Shown here: piece after piece, positions 49,101 through 60,665 of the stretch
How the letters are laid out: each line of letters opens with the position of its first letter
Position numbering within the stretch: the stretch's first letter is position 1
Assembly: GCA_012934845.2 (NCBI GenBank)
Contig: WNNJ02002372.1
Location: forward strand, 86,970-150,969
Source of the DNA: Pomphorhynchus laevis
Lineage: Eukaryota; Acanthocephala; Palaeacanthocephala; Echinorhynchida; Pomphorhynchidae
Direction: 5' to 3'
DNA: 64,000 bases
Notes under the pieces: generated by a model
Databases searched by the model: none
Told to the model about the DNA's origin: nothing
The model's input: only the letters and a program-made list of their open reading frames with translations
Translations under genes and position numbers: made by a program

Positions 49101-52100
49101 TATAATTTTGGTATACATTTGTTAATTCAAAAATACAATTTCTAATTTAAGGATTAACTATAAACGTGCATTTCATTTAATTTAATAATTAACGATTAAT
49201 AGGTAATTTAATCATTTTAAATGTTTTTAAAGTTTGATAAAGTTTGAAATTCGAATCATTTATCTAATATCTGATCCTAATTAAATAATATCTAATACTT
49301 TTTTAATTGTTAATTATATCAGATTTGTACAGTATTTTTTAATCTTATTACAGATAAAAATTAGACACGGCTTAATTTGACATTAATTCGAATGGTTTAG
49401 AATATCGGATCAAGTCGAAACTGCGGATCTTCCTCTGTCGATAATGGTTATGTTGCTATTTCTTATGGCTTATGTATATACAATTGTTTCTGTTTTAGGA
49501 GTTATTGCTTCCCGAAGGATATAAAAATCTTCTAGATGTACCTCGTGTGAATCTCGAGGTACGACTCAATAAAATGGCAATTTATTAAATGCTTACAGTT
49601 TATTAAAAACCTGATGATTTGTAAAATTACCAGGATTTATTATTGTTTATAAAACTATCAGGATCATGACATTACTATTGATACATTTAAAAAGACTAAA
49701 ACAATTTAATGTGTACCTGATAATGCATTATTATTTGGGAATGCTAACTTGACTTGAAAAAATATTTTAACGTGGCAAAAGCGTGCCAGCGCACGCTTAT
49801 ATGACCACAACAAAACAAAAATGTAAATCATGTGTCGAGAAGGTGTGAACGGAGGAGGTGTTTGAATGTGATAAAGGAGGAAGCGTGGCGGACGTTGAGA
49901 GGGAGTTGATTCCAGGCGAGTGAGGCGGCGACGAGGAATGATCGGAGACCGTAGTTGTTGGAGTAATTGGGAACGCGGAGTAAGAGGGTATGACAGAAAC
50001 GCAGCGATAGCGAGGTGGGGCGAGTGTAGTCTAAGAAAGGAAGGTTGATGAACAATGGGCAGCCGACAGCGATGAGACGAAAAGTTACGAGAAAGCGGAG
50101 TTTGATGCGGATGTGGATGGTGGGCCAGGATAGTTGGGCAAGATATGTGGATATGTGGTTGAATCGACGGAGACGAAAGAGCACTCGAAAGAGCACTCGG
50201 TGGAAGAGGGGCGATCGAGGCTGTTGTCGAAGTCGCCAAGAACGATTGAAGGGATGGAGGACAAAGAATAGTGGGGTAGAAGGTCAGCGAGTTTGGTAAG
50301 AAAATAAGGAGGCAGGAGCAGATGAACCAGGACGGTATACAATGGCGAGATCTAGAGTAATCGCTCTAGAAGAACGACAAGTGAGCAGTTCAAAAGAGCA
50401 AGGACTGAAAGGGGAAGTGATTTGGCGAATAGACGCGAGGTGACGGGTGAAGGCGACAATGCCGCCATGATTAGACAATTTAGAAGGGGATTTGTAGAGG
50501 GGGCGAGCGGATTCGACTAGTTACTTTATATTTTGATTGTTCCTAATTGCATTCTTTATCATTATTTATGTAGTTCTCGCGTAATTCGATTTATGATTTT
50601 TTTGATGAAATCGCATTTACATTCTGAGTGTATTTCTAAACTATTGACTTTTGCCATTTAGGATGATATCATTGACGCGATAGACGAAATATCAACTGAA
50701 CTTGAGAACAGGTTTTTAACGTTCTAATTTTTCATCAAAAATATTTGTCGTATAAATCAAAAGCAGGAATTGAGTTAAAATTTATATTCGCTAAATATTC
50801 AGAAGTCAAAATTTAAATTTAAATAAAATTCAGGTAACAATTAAATTTTGGATTATACAGTGTATTAAATATTATCATTTCACTATAATATAATAATTTC
50901 TTATTATTATAATAATTAACAATTAATTTTTATAATAATTAATTTAATTGCATTAAATTAATTGCATTCTTTATTTAATTGCATTCTTTTGACATTTCAT
51001 AAAGAAGTAAAATTACGGGAAAGATTTAAGTACTATGTTAAGTACTATTTGAGCGGGTCTTCAAGATTCGTGTAGTTTGCTAGTCTTTATTAAGTGATCA
51101 TTGTCATCAATTAATGAGATTAATAATGAAATCGAATGAAATTTGAATTTTACTTTTGATTAAAATGACAATTGCTTTTGAAATTACGGTGGAAGTTAAG
51201 AAGAAATCAACTCTATTCTGTATTGCTGGATTTTATTTAAGAAATATGAATAATAAATCACGATTATTAATCACGTTTGGATTAAATATGGACTATCATC
51301 TCAAATAAACTAATATGTGTTCGTTCATCTGTTATTAGTCAAGATCAATATACAAAAGCTTACAGCCTAATCCATAAATTTGTATTTAATTTATGACAAA
51401 CCTTGTTTTCCACGGAAGCCTAGAGATTACGGCCGTCTTAAATTAAATTCAATTGTGCTTTTTTACTTGTTACTAAATAATAAGTAGATGTTTTCCACCC
51501 AAACCAATAGGCTGCAGGTATCACTGCAGCCTATTGGTTTGATAATTGAAATATTAGTCCACATTACAGGTAAGGCCTAAGTTATTACGGGTTCTAGCAT
51601 AATAATTTATAATTGATCGTTATAATGACTATTAGTGAAAATTTATATTTTCGTATAAGTTTAAATTGATTTTATCAGTTTGATTGCATTAGTAAAATTC
51701 TCAAATTATCTCCCCTGTTTATTGGAAACTTACCTTTCTCAAACAAAAGGATCCGTTATTACTATGAGTTATAATATCAACAAAAAGTGTTGCGTTTTGA
51801 GTAATTTATAGTTTTGATATCATTTAGTATTTTTTAATAGTAATTTTAATTTATTAAAGGTCATCATATAATGATTAATAAATATAATAGATTATTAATC
51901 GTATATTATCTATTAACCAGTTATTTTTATTAACGGAGTTATAAAAAGTCTCAATTTATATAAATTCAAAATTACAGAACATCATAAGGTATAAACTTTT
52001 TATATTTCTTTATAAAATACTCTGTACAAAATACTTAAAATTAATGGACATTATAGACACGAATGATTTATTGTAAAAATGAAATAATGCTAACTTTCCA

Positions 52101-55100
52101 CAATAGCGTCTTTATAAAGTTAGCATTATAAAGACACTATTGTGGAAGTTATCGTCGAAAGCTAGCAATATTTCATTTTATATAATAAATTATTCGTGTC
52201 TATATTGTCCATCACTCTTAATAAAGTTCACTTTGACACGAAATCTTGAGTACAAAATGTGTTGACTAGGTCAGATGATTTGAATTACCAAATGATCATC
52301 AACACTACAAACTCTTCAATCAGATATAATCAGAACTAAACAGTGTCCTGCATCAAACAGCTTTTATCAAACATTTTTGTAGAATCAATTGGTTCATGTA
52401 TGATACCTGATTAAAATAAAAAGTCAAAAAATGAGCAAAGTAAGTAACAGTAGCGGAGCTTCAAAATGAGACAAATTTTTAAGCAAAATGGACGTGTTTG
52501 AATGTAAAAAGTTGATTTCTAGTAATCTCGAAAACCAAATAAGTGATTTAACTACTGTTAATCTACCGGGAGCGGGGGTACTCCCTAAATCCCTAAACTT
52601 AAAAACCTGATTGTAATAAGCTGATCATTTCTCGTTTACCCAGCATAGTCCGCATCGATTGGACTTCGGGAGTTGAAAGACCCCAGTGGTTTAGCCGGTA
52701 AGGTGCGTGTTGGATTGGCTGGAGGGCTCAGATCCCACCGGACCTGAGGCCATAAAGATAAGGGAATTTTCAACAGAATTGAAGAAATAAGAATTATCTG
52801 ACATGTTTTTTTCTTTTATTTAACTGACAATCTATTATCCGCATGTATTATTTTCTTGTTTAAGAACATCTTTATTATTGATTAAAATAATTACCATTAA
52901 GTAAAACTAGATTAAAATACAACTAATAGAGTAATAAACCATAAAGTTTCACAAGTAAAACAGATTATAAGTTTTTACAAGCATTCACTGATTGAACTGA
53001 TTTTATCATTTTCCTTTTGCAACCAATTTTAATTACAAATTATTTGAGAATTAGCTTCTTTAATTTCAAATAAAATTTATTCTTTTTTGATTATCTTTTA
53101 GTATAACAAAAAAATTTTAATGTTGTTTTATGTTATTTTATCTGACGATGGTAACAGTAAGTTACACAAAATTTGCTGTTAAAACTTGATTAAATAACAA
53201 TTTTTGTCTGGAATCAAAGTAATTTAATCAAGCAATTTTTGTAAATTTACAAAATAATACCGAATGATTTATTGAAAATTTTAGTTAATTATTTTAAATT
53301 GTTTATTAATGTAATGCAAATTATTATTAAATTATGTTTTGATAACAATTACTTATACAAATAAAAGATTTATAAATTAAATAGGAATATTAAATTAAAT
53401 TAAATTTTAATTTTTATAAATTAAATTTCACCACTTATTTTTGATCATTTAAGTACTGATGAACTTATTAAAAATGCAAGTGAGATAATTCATGAAGATG
53501 ATCGAATAATGACATTTGGATTTTCGCCAACTTTGATTAGAATATTCAAGGTATTTATCTTTAATGAATTGCTCACAACTATAAGATAACTATAAGATTT
53601 TGTTCTGTCTTTTCAAAATGATAGATTCTTATTTTACTGCATTTGGTCCTAAAGCTAAGATATTCTCGTTATTTTGAATTTTGAAAATTTAAGGATTAAG
53701 CGTTTTTGGGTATATTAATTCTGTTTTATAACGATTTGTTTTTGCTTTATGCTCAATAAAATATATCGCTAATAAAAAGTTCATAATATGACTTTAGCTC
53801 AAATATTTTTGAAGTAACATTTTTGAGTTATCAAAATTAATTTAGAAAAATACGATAAATTTGTTGTGGTGTTTTGTCGGGTAGGCTGTATTTATCGTAG
53901 GGCGATAGTAGTTTTATTATTGGTAGAACTGATTACGAATCGTCGATCTTAAGCGAAGATGTGTTTGAAAACAAATCATTAGCGATAACATTAATTTATT
54001 AAATAATTTCGTGATCGAATTTGTGATTTGATTTCTTCGACAAGTCGGTTTATTAGTTGATTAGATATTGTCGATTAATTCTTAATTGTATTTGTAAATC
54101 TGCTATAATTATTGAAATATTTCGAAACTTTTACTGACTATTTCTTAAATGATCATATAATTTTATAAAATTCTATTTAATTTAGTTTAATTATTAAGTT
54201 TTATAATTCTGCTTCAGATCTACTTACAGTTACAAATTAAATTGTAAATATTTTATAAGAAACGACAGCTATTTTTCGATTGAAAGAGATATATTTATCT
54301 ATTTCTACTTTAAATATTTAATAATTTCTACTAATGAACCAACTTTTAATTTTGATAAATAATAAAAGTTTGTTAATTGTACTTTTATTTATAACTAACG
54401 TTGTTTTGCACCAAATAATGCAAACTGTTTTGTATTTTATGCACCTTGATCTTATTTTATGGTTGATCTTAACTTTGTCTTTCCCCGTGAAATGGGAGTT
54501 ATGAAACTTGTGTGATTATATTATCTAATCTTATTACTTATCAAATCTCTAAATAATAGTCTAAATAAATCCGTATTGAATAAATTGAGTCGTACCTCGA
54601 GATTCACACGAGGTACATCTAGAAGATTTTTATATCCTTCGGGAAGCAATAACTCCCAAAACAGAAACAATTGTATATACATAAGCCATAAGAAATAGCA
54701 ACATAACCATTATTGACAGAGTAAGATCCGCAGTTTCGACTTGATCCGATATTCTAAACCATTCGAATTAATGTCAAATATATATTTTTTTTGTTAATGT
54801 ATTTATTTTGCATAGTCTAAATAAATAGTCTATTTATTTTTCATAGTCGTTATTTATAGAAACGATAGCTACAATTAAGATATTTTGATTACACTTTTAC
54901 TTGAGGGAATCCGTATTGTGACTCATAGAAGTAATCACTGAAAGAAATTTTAAGTTGAGCGTTTGATGAAATTTATCGTTAATGTAAAGTTATGTTTTTA
55001 TATTAAATGCATGCTTTATTTAATGCATGCTTAATTTTGTTCTTCTATATTTTAGGAATCTTCAAAACGTTATAATTTTACTCTGATGATGATAAAAAAT

Positions 55101-57137
55101 ACGGGCAAGGATGATATGGTATGAAGGGATTTTAATGATTAATTAATCAGAAATTTGACCTTTATTTGTTCATATATTTTTATCTCATCTTAGTAAAAAG
55201 TATAATATCACAAATCTAAATCTTTACAAAGCAATCTCAACTTTTCAACTGAGATCTATCGATAAAATTGTATCTGATTTATAATTGATTTGTAATTGAT
55301 CAATTGAAACGAGCTTTGTCGAGCTTTTGTAAAAGCATTTTATTGAAATAGATAGCAACGTTGTATGTAATAAGAAATTTCCTCGTGTTTTAACTCTTAA
55401 ATATATTTTATATATTCAAAAATATCTCTATTTGATTTCTAATAGCTTTTTGGTTCCTAATCTTTAAAGAATATATTTTTAAGATAATATAAAAGTTTTC
55501 AAGAAAAATAAAAATGATTAGTACATGATAAACCTTACATCGTGAAATAAACCTTTTTAATAATCCTTTAAACCGTGAAAATGCAAAACAAGTAAACGTT
55601 AATACAAAACAAGTAAATTAACGAAGTGAATGTGATCTGATCATATCGAATCATTTTCAATTCCATTAATTTTTTTATTTTTCGTAATTTTAGCTAGAGA
55701 AGTTTATATCGAATTTCTCAACGGAAAAGATTCAAGTAGTAATCGTTCCTTATTCGAACATATCATCCATGCTGGCTCTCACCGACAAAGTAATTTGTCC
55801 AGCAAAGAGTCTGCTAAGCAATGGATCGTATGGTTGCTTGTGTATGCATTATCTGAATTTATACATTTAGCGTTAGAAGCACAGCGGGACTTCGCATGTT
55901 GGCGGAGCTTGCGAATAGCAGACGTGTGCCGGTGATAATAGTGTCATTTATAATTATATTAAATTTATGTTTTAAGGTTATCATTGTTGCGGGAAGTCAC
56001 AAGCTATGGGACAAATATCCTCCATTTAAATGTGTAATTGTTAAATATTTGAATTATAAAATTAATTTCCTTATTAAATTTATACAAATTAAATCTATTT
56101 TTTATATTGCCATCAGTACTTTTAAGAAATGACGATAAACCGAATGAATAGACTATAAAGCTATAAATTCAATGCTCGTAACTTACTATTTAGAAATTGT
56201 AAATCATTTTTGTTGGAAATGACCGATGAATAATAATGTATACTTTAATAAATAAAGTATACTTATCTAAAAATGTATACTATAATGTATACATTTATAT
56301 TATATTTTATATTTAAAGTATACAATATTTATTTTAATAATGACACATAATTTATTTATTTCGTAAATACCTAAAATATGAAATAATAGTACTTTGGATA
56401 ATAAACGTTTTATTAAAAAAATATATTTAATATCTTAATAAAATTATTATATATAATATATATTTCGAGGAATAGGTTGAGTAATAGGGGCCAAAATCTG
56501 ATATCATATCAGTTCCTCCTGATGGCCTCTAAAAAAGATTTATTTTTAAGTGGTAAGTGCGTGCCGGCGCACGAATACATGACGACGAAAAAAATCTAAA
56601 TAATGTGTCGATAAGGTGGGAATGGAGGAGGTATCTGAATGTGATAAAAGAGGGAGCGCAGCGGACGTCGGGAGGGAACTGATTCCAGGCGAGTGGGGCG
56701 GCGACCAGGAAGGATCGGAGATCGTAGTTGCTAGAGTAATTGAGAACGTGGAGTAAGAGGGAATAACGGAAACGCATTGATAGAGAGGTGGGGTGAGTGT
56801 CGTCTAAGAAAGGGAGGTTGATGAACGATGGGGAGCCGATAGCGATGAGACGAAACGCTACGAAAAGAAGGCGCAGTTGTGAGCGGATGTGGACAATGGG
56901 TCAGGAGAGTTGGGACATATATATACATATAGCGGATGGTTGTATATATATTAGAGTTGTGAATGTTTTTCTCACAGCTGGGGTCCTTTTCAATGAACTC
57001 TTTTTTTTCAAATAAATATTATCTCACCAATATTTCCAGCAGTTTGTCTTTGAGAAAATAAACAACAAAGTTATTTATTGAACGTTTCGGCTTTTTGCCT
57101 TTATCAACAGCGAAAAAAATGTGCACACGCGCAAATT

Positions 57138-57184
<47 letters not shown>

Positions 57185-58149
57185 GAGCGAACTACATCTA
57201 TTTACCAAAGTGTGCGCCCAGTAATCCAATGAACTCAAACCATGCGTAATCGAACGCAAAACACAACGCTAGACACGTGTTTCGTCCTTACGGGACTCTT
57301 CAGTAGCGTGAACATGACTCTTATCCAATGGCACCTTAACACACACTGAAACAAATTATATTAAAATTAATAAAATAAAATTTATCTAGAAAACGAAATA
57401 TTATCTTTTAAATCAGATACTGCTGTCATCACTAAATTCCTTTACTGCACAGATTTGTGCAGCACGATGAAACTATATGAATTTGCTAAATGACTAAAAT
57501 AATTTTTAACTGTGAAATTAATAAATGTACTGTAAAAATAATTGAATACTAAATTTATGTGCAAATATTTTGTATTTTTAAATTAAAAATAAAATTTATT
57601 TTATAACATTAATATCTTAATATTAATCTTAATTTTATATAATAATTCATACAATAATATTTTTCTTTTTAAAAATTTCGCGTAAAATCAACAGTTTGAA
57701 TAACAATTTTTGAAAATGAGCAACAATTGATCGATTTTTACTATTAATTTAATGTAACTTTAATATAATGTTTAGACTATTGACTATTTAGACTAGATGT
57801 TTCTAAACGCCAGTTTAATTTTAAAATCAAAAGTAGTTAGTATTCTTTTGTATTTCTTTTAAATATTAAATTTTATGTTAAGAATATGAATGAATTTCGA
57901 CATAGGATAAATAGCGGGTCACTTATGGAAAAGCCGAACATGTTTATTGGAGATCAAATAATATTGAGATATGCTTTTGATTATGTACCATACTCGAGTA
58001 TAGATCTTATCGTTAGTAACATGTGCGTATGCATTTTTCCTAAATCAAATATTTTAATCTGTATATATTAACATAGAGGTAAATTCGCTCCAAGCAGATT
58101 ATTTTCAATTTCAAACGAGCTGTATTCATTGGAAGACGTAGACATCTAA
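46197..58149 (+). CDS. EIF2B2: Translation initiation factor eIF2B subunit beta, 14 exons
   Basis: Exons: 46197-46270, 47864-47956, 48003-48125, 48399-48437, 49401-49446, 49499-49558, 50662-50711, 53454-53550, 55056-55118, 55694-55827, 55871-55931, 55977-56033, 57883-58022, 58077-58149. All introns are GT-AG, all phases agree, total 1,110 bases = 369 residues plus stop (human 351). Family landmarks in order: VVRAIISDSLWTNASELI, FKRTLKLIREE, DDIIDAIDEISTELEN, IMTFGFSPTLIRIFK (about 180-194), TDKVICPAKSLLSNGS, AELANSRRVPVIIVAGSHKL, YAFDYVPYSSIDLIVSNIGK near the end. The N-terminal part is helical and the C-terminal part is the Rossmann-like eIF2B regulatory-subunit fold. eIF2B is the cytosolic guanine nucleotide exchange factor for eIF2; the beta subunit belongs to its regulatory core. 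Exons 1, 4, 5 and 6 are the least conserved and rest mainly on phase and position. Confidence 0.9.
46271..47863 (+). other. EIF2B2 intron 1
   Basis: 1.6 kb, AT-rich, no exon or transposon protein recognised. Donor GTAAGT at 46,271; acceptor TTTAG before 47,864. Short local inverted repeats occur around 46,620-46,680 and 47,150-47,240. Confidence 0.6.
49377..49571 (+). repeat. Duplicated segment containing EIF2B2 exons 5 and 6 (copy 1)
   Basis: This 195-base block holds exon 5, the 52-base intron and exon 6 and has a near-identical inverse copy at 54,584-54,779. Here both splice acceptors (GGTTTAG, TGTTTTAG) and donors are intact. Confidence 0.85.
49765..50520 (-). mobile_element. L2-like LINE deletion derivative (copy E3) in EIF2B2 intron 6
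   Basis: Minus strand. Endonuclease part (50,478-50,205: GGIVAFTRHLASIRQI, IVLGDFDNSLDRPSST) is joined directly to the C-terminal part (RLRRFNHISTYLAQLSWPTI to FKHLLRSHLL, 50,196-49,828), so the whole reverse transcriptase is missing. A short ECSF-coding repeat marks the joint. Its 3' tail keeps a perfect GCGTGC / GCACGC hairpin at 49,786-49,801. Confidence 0.85.
51500..51541. repeat. Perfect 18 bp hairpin in EIF2B2 intron 7
   Basis: CAAACCAATAGGCTGCAG, six-base loop, then the exact reverse complement. Contains CCAAT/ATTGG in both arms, which is probably coincidental. Confidence 0.85.
52043..52213. repeat. 170-base imperfect palindrome in EIF2B2 intron 7
   Basis: Arms of about 80 bases start with ATGGACATTATAGACACGAA and end with its diverged inverse. 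The inner part (AAGTTAGCATTATAAAGACA) is the turning point. Could be a small foldback transposon; no coding capacity. Confidence 0.75.
52617..52775 (+). mobile_element. Jockey/R1-type LINE 3' fragment in EIF2B2 intron 7
   Basis: Matches 16,195-16,345 of copy B (GTTTACCCAGCATA, GGGCTCAGATCCC). Only the last ~150 bases of the coding region are present. Same orientation as the gene. Confidence 0.75.
53551..55055 (+). other. EIF2B2 intron 8
   Basis: 1.5 kb, AT-rich. Its only recognisable content is the inverse copy of exons 5-6 at 54,584-54,779. No LINE sequence seen. Confidence 0.6.
54584..54779 (-). pseudogene. Inverse copy of EIF2B2 exons 5 and 6 (copy 2)
   Basis: Minus-strand copy of 49,377-49,571, about 97% alike. 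The splice acceptor before the exon-6 copy reads TTTTGGGAG instead of TTTTAGGAG, so it could not splice normally even if transcribed in its own sense. It lies in intron 8 of the same gene, antisense to transcription. Confidence 0.85.
56548..56935 (-). mobile_element. L2-like LINE 3' end (copy E4) in EIF2B2 intron 12
   Basis: Minus strand, antisense to the gene. Encodes LLVAAPLAWNQF and FRYLLHSHL and keeps the family tail (AAGTGCGTGCCGGCGCACGA on the plus strand). 5'-truncated near 56,935. Confidence 0.8.
57080..57112 (-). ncRNA. Hammerhead-like core, degenerate
   Basis: On the minus strand: CTGTTGA in place of CTGANGA, a TAAA spacer, stem GGC / GCC with an A-rich loop, then GAAACGTTC. The AACGTT palindrome followed by C fits stem III and the cleavage base. 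Loss of the core A makes activity unlikely. It lies beside the TA tract and 150 bases from the consensus-fitting motif at 57,267. Confidence 0.4.
57140..57182. repeat. (TA)n microsatellite
   Basis: About 21 uninterrupted TA dinucleotides between two hammerhead-type motifs. Confidence 0.97.
57262..57312 (-). ncRNA. Type I hammerhead ribozyme motif, consensus core
   Basis: Minus strand, in order: stem I 5' strand CGCUA (57,308-57,304); core CUGAAGA (57,303-57,297); stem II GUCC, loop CGUAA, GGAC (57,296-57,284); GAA; stem III ACACGUGU, self-complementary; cleavage base C at 57,272; stem I 3' strand UAGCG (57,271-57,267), exact complement of the 5' strand. All invariant core bases fit the known CUGANGA / GAAA / UH rule. 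The very short palindromic stem III is a known trait of hammerheads in Penelope-like elements and retrozymes, which may act as dimers. Antisense to EIF2B2, inside intron 12. Activity is inferred, not shown. Confidence 0.75.
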
Positions 58150-58894
58150 TTTATTAAGTAACATTTTGTAATTTGTGAAATTAGCTCAGGGTATTTGTAC
58201 AATAATATATTTTATCTTTGTCGTGATGGTTTTCTACGCAACACCTAGGTAGTTTTATTATGTTTTAATTTATGTTTTTATTATGTTTTTTTTATAGTTT
58301 TACTTTCGAATCATAAATTATATGTTCATCACAAAAAAGCACCCAAAAAAAGGTTTTAGTAATCATTGCGTAACCTCATATTAAAATTTGACGTGACTTG
58401 ATTGTATTTTATTACCGTTACACTGTATAAATCCACTATTTACCAATCGAATAAATAATTACATCAATATTCATGTTGCGTACGAGTCTCTGGCTGTTAT
58501 CTAATGCACATAAGTTGTATCAGCTATTTGTAATTTATAATTTTCGATATAAGTTGGTCATTGAACATTTATCCGTTAAATTAAACATCTAGTTCACATC
58601 TGAAATAACGGTTTTACTCATTTAGACTAACTCGCCAGTTTCACCAAAATCATAATATAAAGTCTAAATTGGTTAGTTTTATTTTTTCATGCTACCATAT
58701 CTTTCTCTATTGGAAAAATCGGATTGTCGTTAAAATTTTACGTTTTTTACTTGCCTGCATTCTGAGTTTAATAACCTTTTACATATACAACTTGGTAAAA
58801 CGGTGGAACATATTTGTTCTCGTAAGTAGACATCCGACTGCAAAATATTCGAAAAATTGTCCATCAATTTTCTCCTCGCCTTACAAACGTGGTA
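58150..58894. other. Downstream flank of EIF2B2
   Basis: Probable 3' untranslated region and intergenic DNA. No clear AATAAA within 250 bases of the stop; one occurs near 58,449. No other gene recognised. Confidence 0.45.
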
Positions 58895-58909
58895 ATTATA
58901 TATATATAT

Positions 58910-58994
<85 letters not shown>
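58895..58994. repeat. (TA)n microsatellite at left edge of the 357-base array
   Basis: About 45 TA repeats with one CT interruption. Open frames reading YIYIYI through it are artefacts. Confidence 0.97.
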
Positions 58995-58998
<4 letters not shown>

Positions 58999-60665
58999 AG
59001 TAAGTGTTCGAATCGAGCATATTCTTCAGTCTGCAAACTCTCGTCACTCCTAGACGGTCATGTGATAGCCGGCAGCCATCGTCAGTAAGATGAACTATCA
59101 CACGCCGTTTCGGCTGCCTCTGTGACATTGTGAAAATGCATTTCCGACATCTAGCTTAAATTGTTGGTGGCGTTAGCTCTTAAATCCAACAATTTGCAAT
59201 GCAGACCATCATAAACAACCAGAGGATCAAACTTTCGGATGCTTGACTGTAAGAAACCGAGATTGAGTGGATCAATACTTTCTATGTAATCATAAGAGTT
59301 TCGTTTGAATCGGTATTGCTCGAGATTGCGAACAGCAATTCTTTCTGTATCTTTAAGTAAGTGTTCGAATCGAGCATATTCTTCAGTCTGCAAACTCTCG
59401 TCACTCCTAGACAGTCATGTGATAGCCGGCAGCCATCGTCAGTAAGATGAACTATCACACGCCGTTTCGGCTGCCTCTGTGACATTGTGAAAATGCATTT
59501 CCGACATCTAGCTTAAATTGTTGGTGGCGTTAACTCTTAAATCCAGCAATTTGCAATGCAGACCATCATAAATAACCAGAGGATTAAACTTTCGGATGCT
59601 TGACTGTAAGAAACCGAGATTGAGTGGATCAATTCTTTCTATGTAATCATAAGAGTTTCGTTTGAATCGGTATTGCTCGAGATTGCGAATAGCAATTCTT
59701 TCCGTATCTTTAAGTAAGTGTTCGAATCGAGCATATTCTTCAGTCTGCAAACTCTCGTCACTCCTAGACGGTCATGTGATAGCCGGCAGCCATCGTCAGT
59801 AAGATGAACTATCACACGCCGTTTCGGCTGCCTCTGTGACATTGTGAAAATGCATTTCCGACATCTAGCTTAAATTGTTGGTGGCGTTAGCTCTTAAATC
59901 CAACAATTTGCAATGCAGACCATCATAAACAACCAGAGGATCAAACTTTCGGATGCTTGACTGTAAGAAACCGAGATTGAGTGGATCAATACTTTCTATG
60001 TAATCATAAGAGTTTCGTTTGAATCGGTATTGCTCGAGATTGCGAATAGCAATTCTTTCCGTATCATTAAATAAGTGTTCGAATCGAGCAGATTCTTCAG
60101 TCTGCAAACTCTCGTCACTCCTAGACGGTCATGTGATAGCCGGCAGCCATCGTCAGTAAGATGAACTATCACACGCCGTTTCGGCTGCCTCTGTGACATT
60201 GTGAAAATGCATTTCCGACATCTAGCTAAAATTGTTGGTGGCGCTAGCTCTTAAATCCAACAATTTGCAATGCAGAATATCATAAACAACCAGATGATCA
60301 AACTTTCTGATGCTTGACTGTAAGAAACCGAGATTGAGTGGATCAATTCTTTCTATGTAATCATAAGAGTTTCGTTTGAATCGGTATTGCTCGAGATTGC
60401 GAATAGCAATTCTTTCCGTATCTTTAAGTAAGTGTTCGAATCGAGCATATTCTTCAGTCTGCAAACTCTCGTCACTCCTAGACGGTCATGTGATAGCCGG
60501 CAACCATCGTCAGTAAGATGAACTATCACACGCCGTTTCGGCTGCCTCTGTGACATTGTGAAAATGCATTTCCGACATCTAGCTTAAATTGTTGGTGGCG
60601 TTAGCTCTTAAATCCAACAATTTGCAATGCAGACCATCATAAACAACCAGAGGATCAAACTTTCA
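58995..60665 (-). repeat. 357-base tandem array, left half (about 4.7 units, minus sense)
   Basis: Units recur at 59,151, 59,508, 59,865, 60,222 and 60,579. They are about 97-99% alike. In minus sense each unit has two partly overlapping open frames: one reads ARFEHLLKDTERIAIRNLEQ and onward for 80 residues, the other RRVIVHLTDDGCRLSHDRLG. Neither begins with ATG in context of a full gene, and the two switch frame within the unit. I do not recognise the protein. The unit's end module resembles the flank of the Penelope-like element at 62.9 kb. Confidence 0.85.

Larger units (their letters stand above)
56034..57882 (+). other. EIF2B2 intron 12
   Basis: 1.85 kb. Contains an AGGGGCCAAAA repeat end (56,485-56,520), L2-like copy E4, and a Penelope-like fragment with a hammerhead motif on each side of a TA tract (57,040-57,360). 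The rest is AT-rich without recognised content. Confidence 0.6.

Noticed and set aside
58669-59128. ORFs with long YIYIYI runs on both strands
   Set aside because: Translation of a TA microsatellite joined to edges of the 357-base array.
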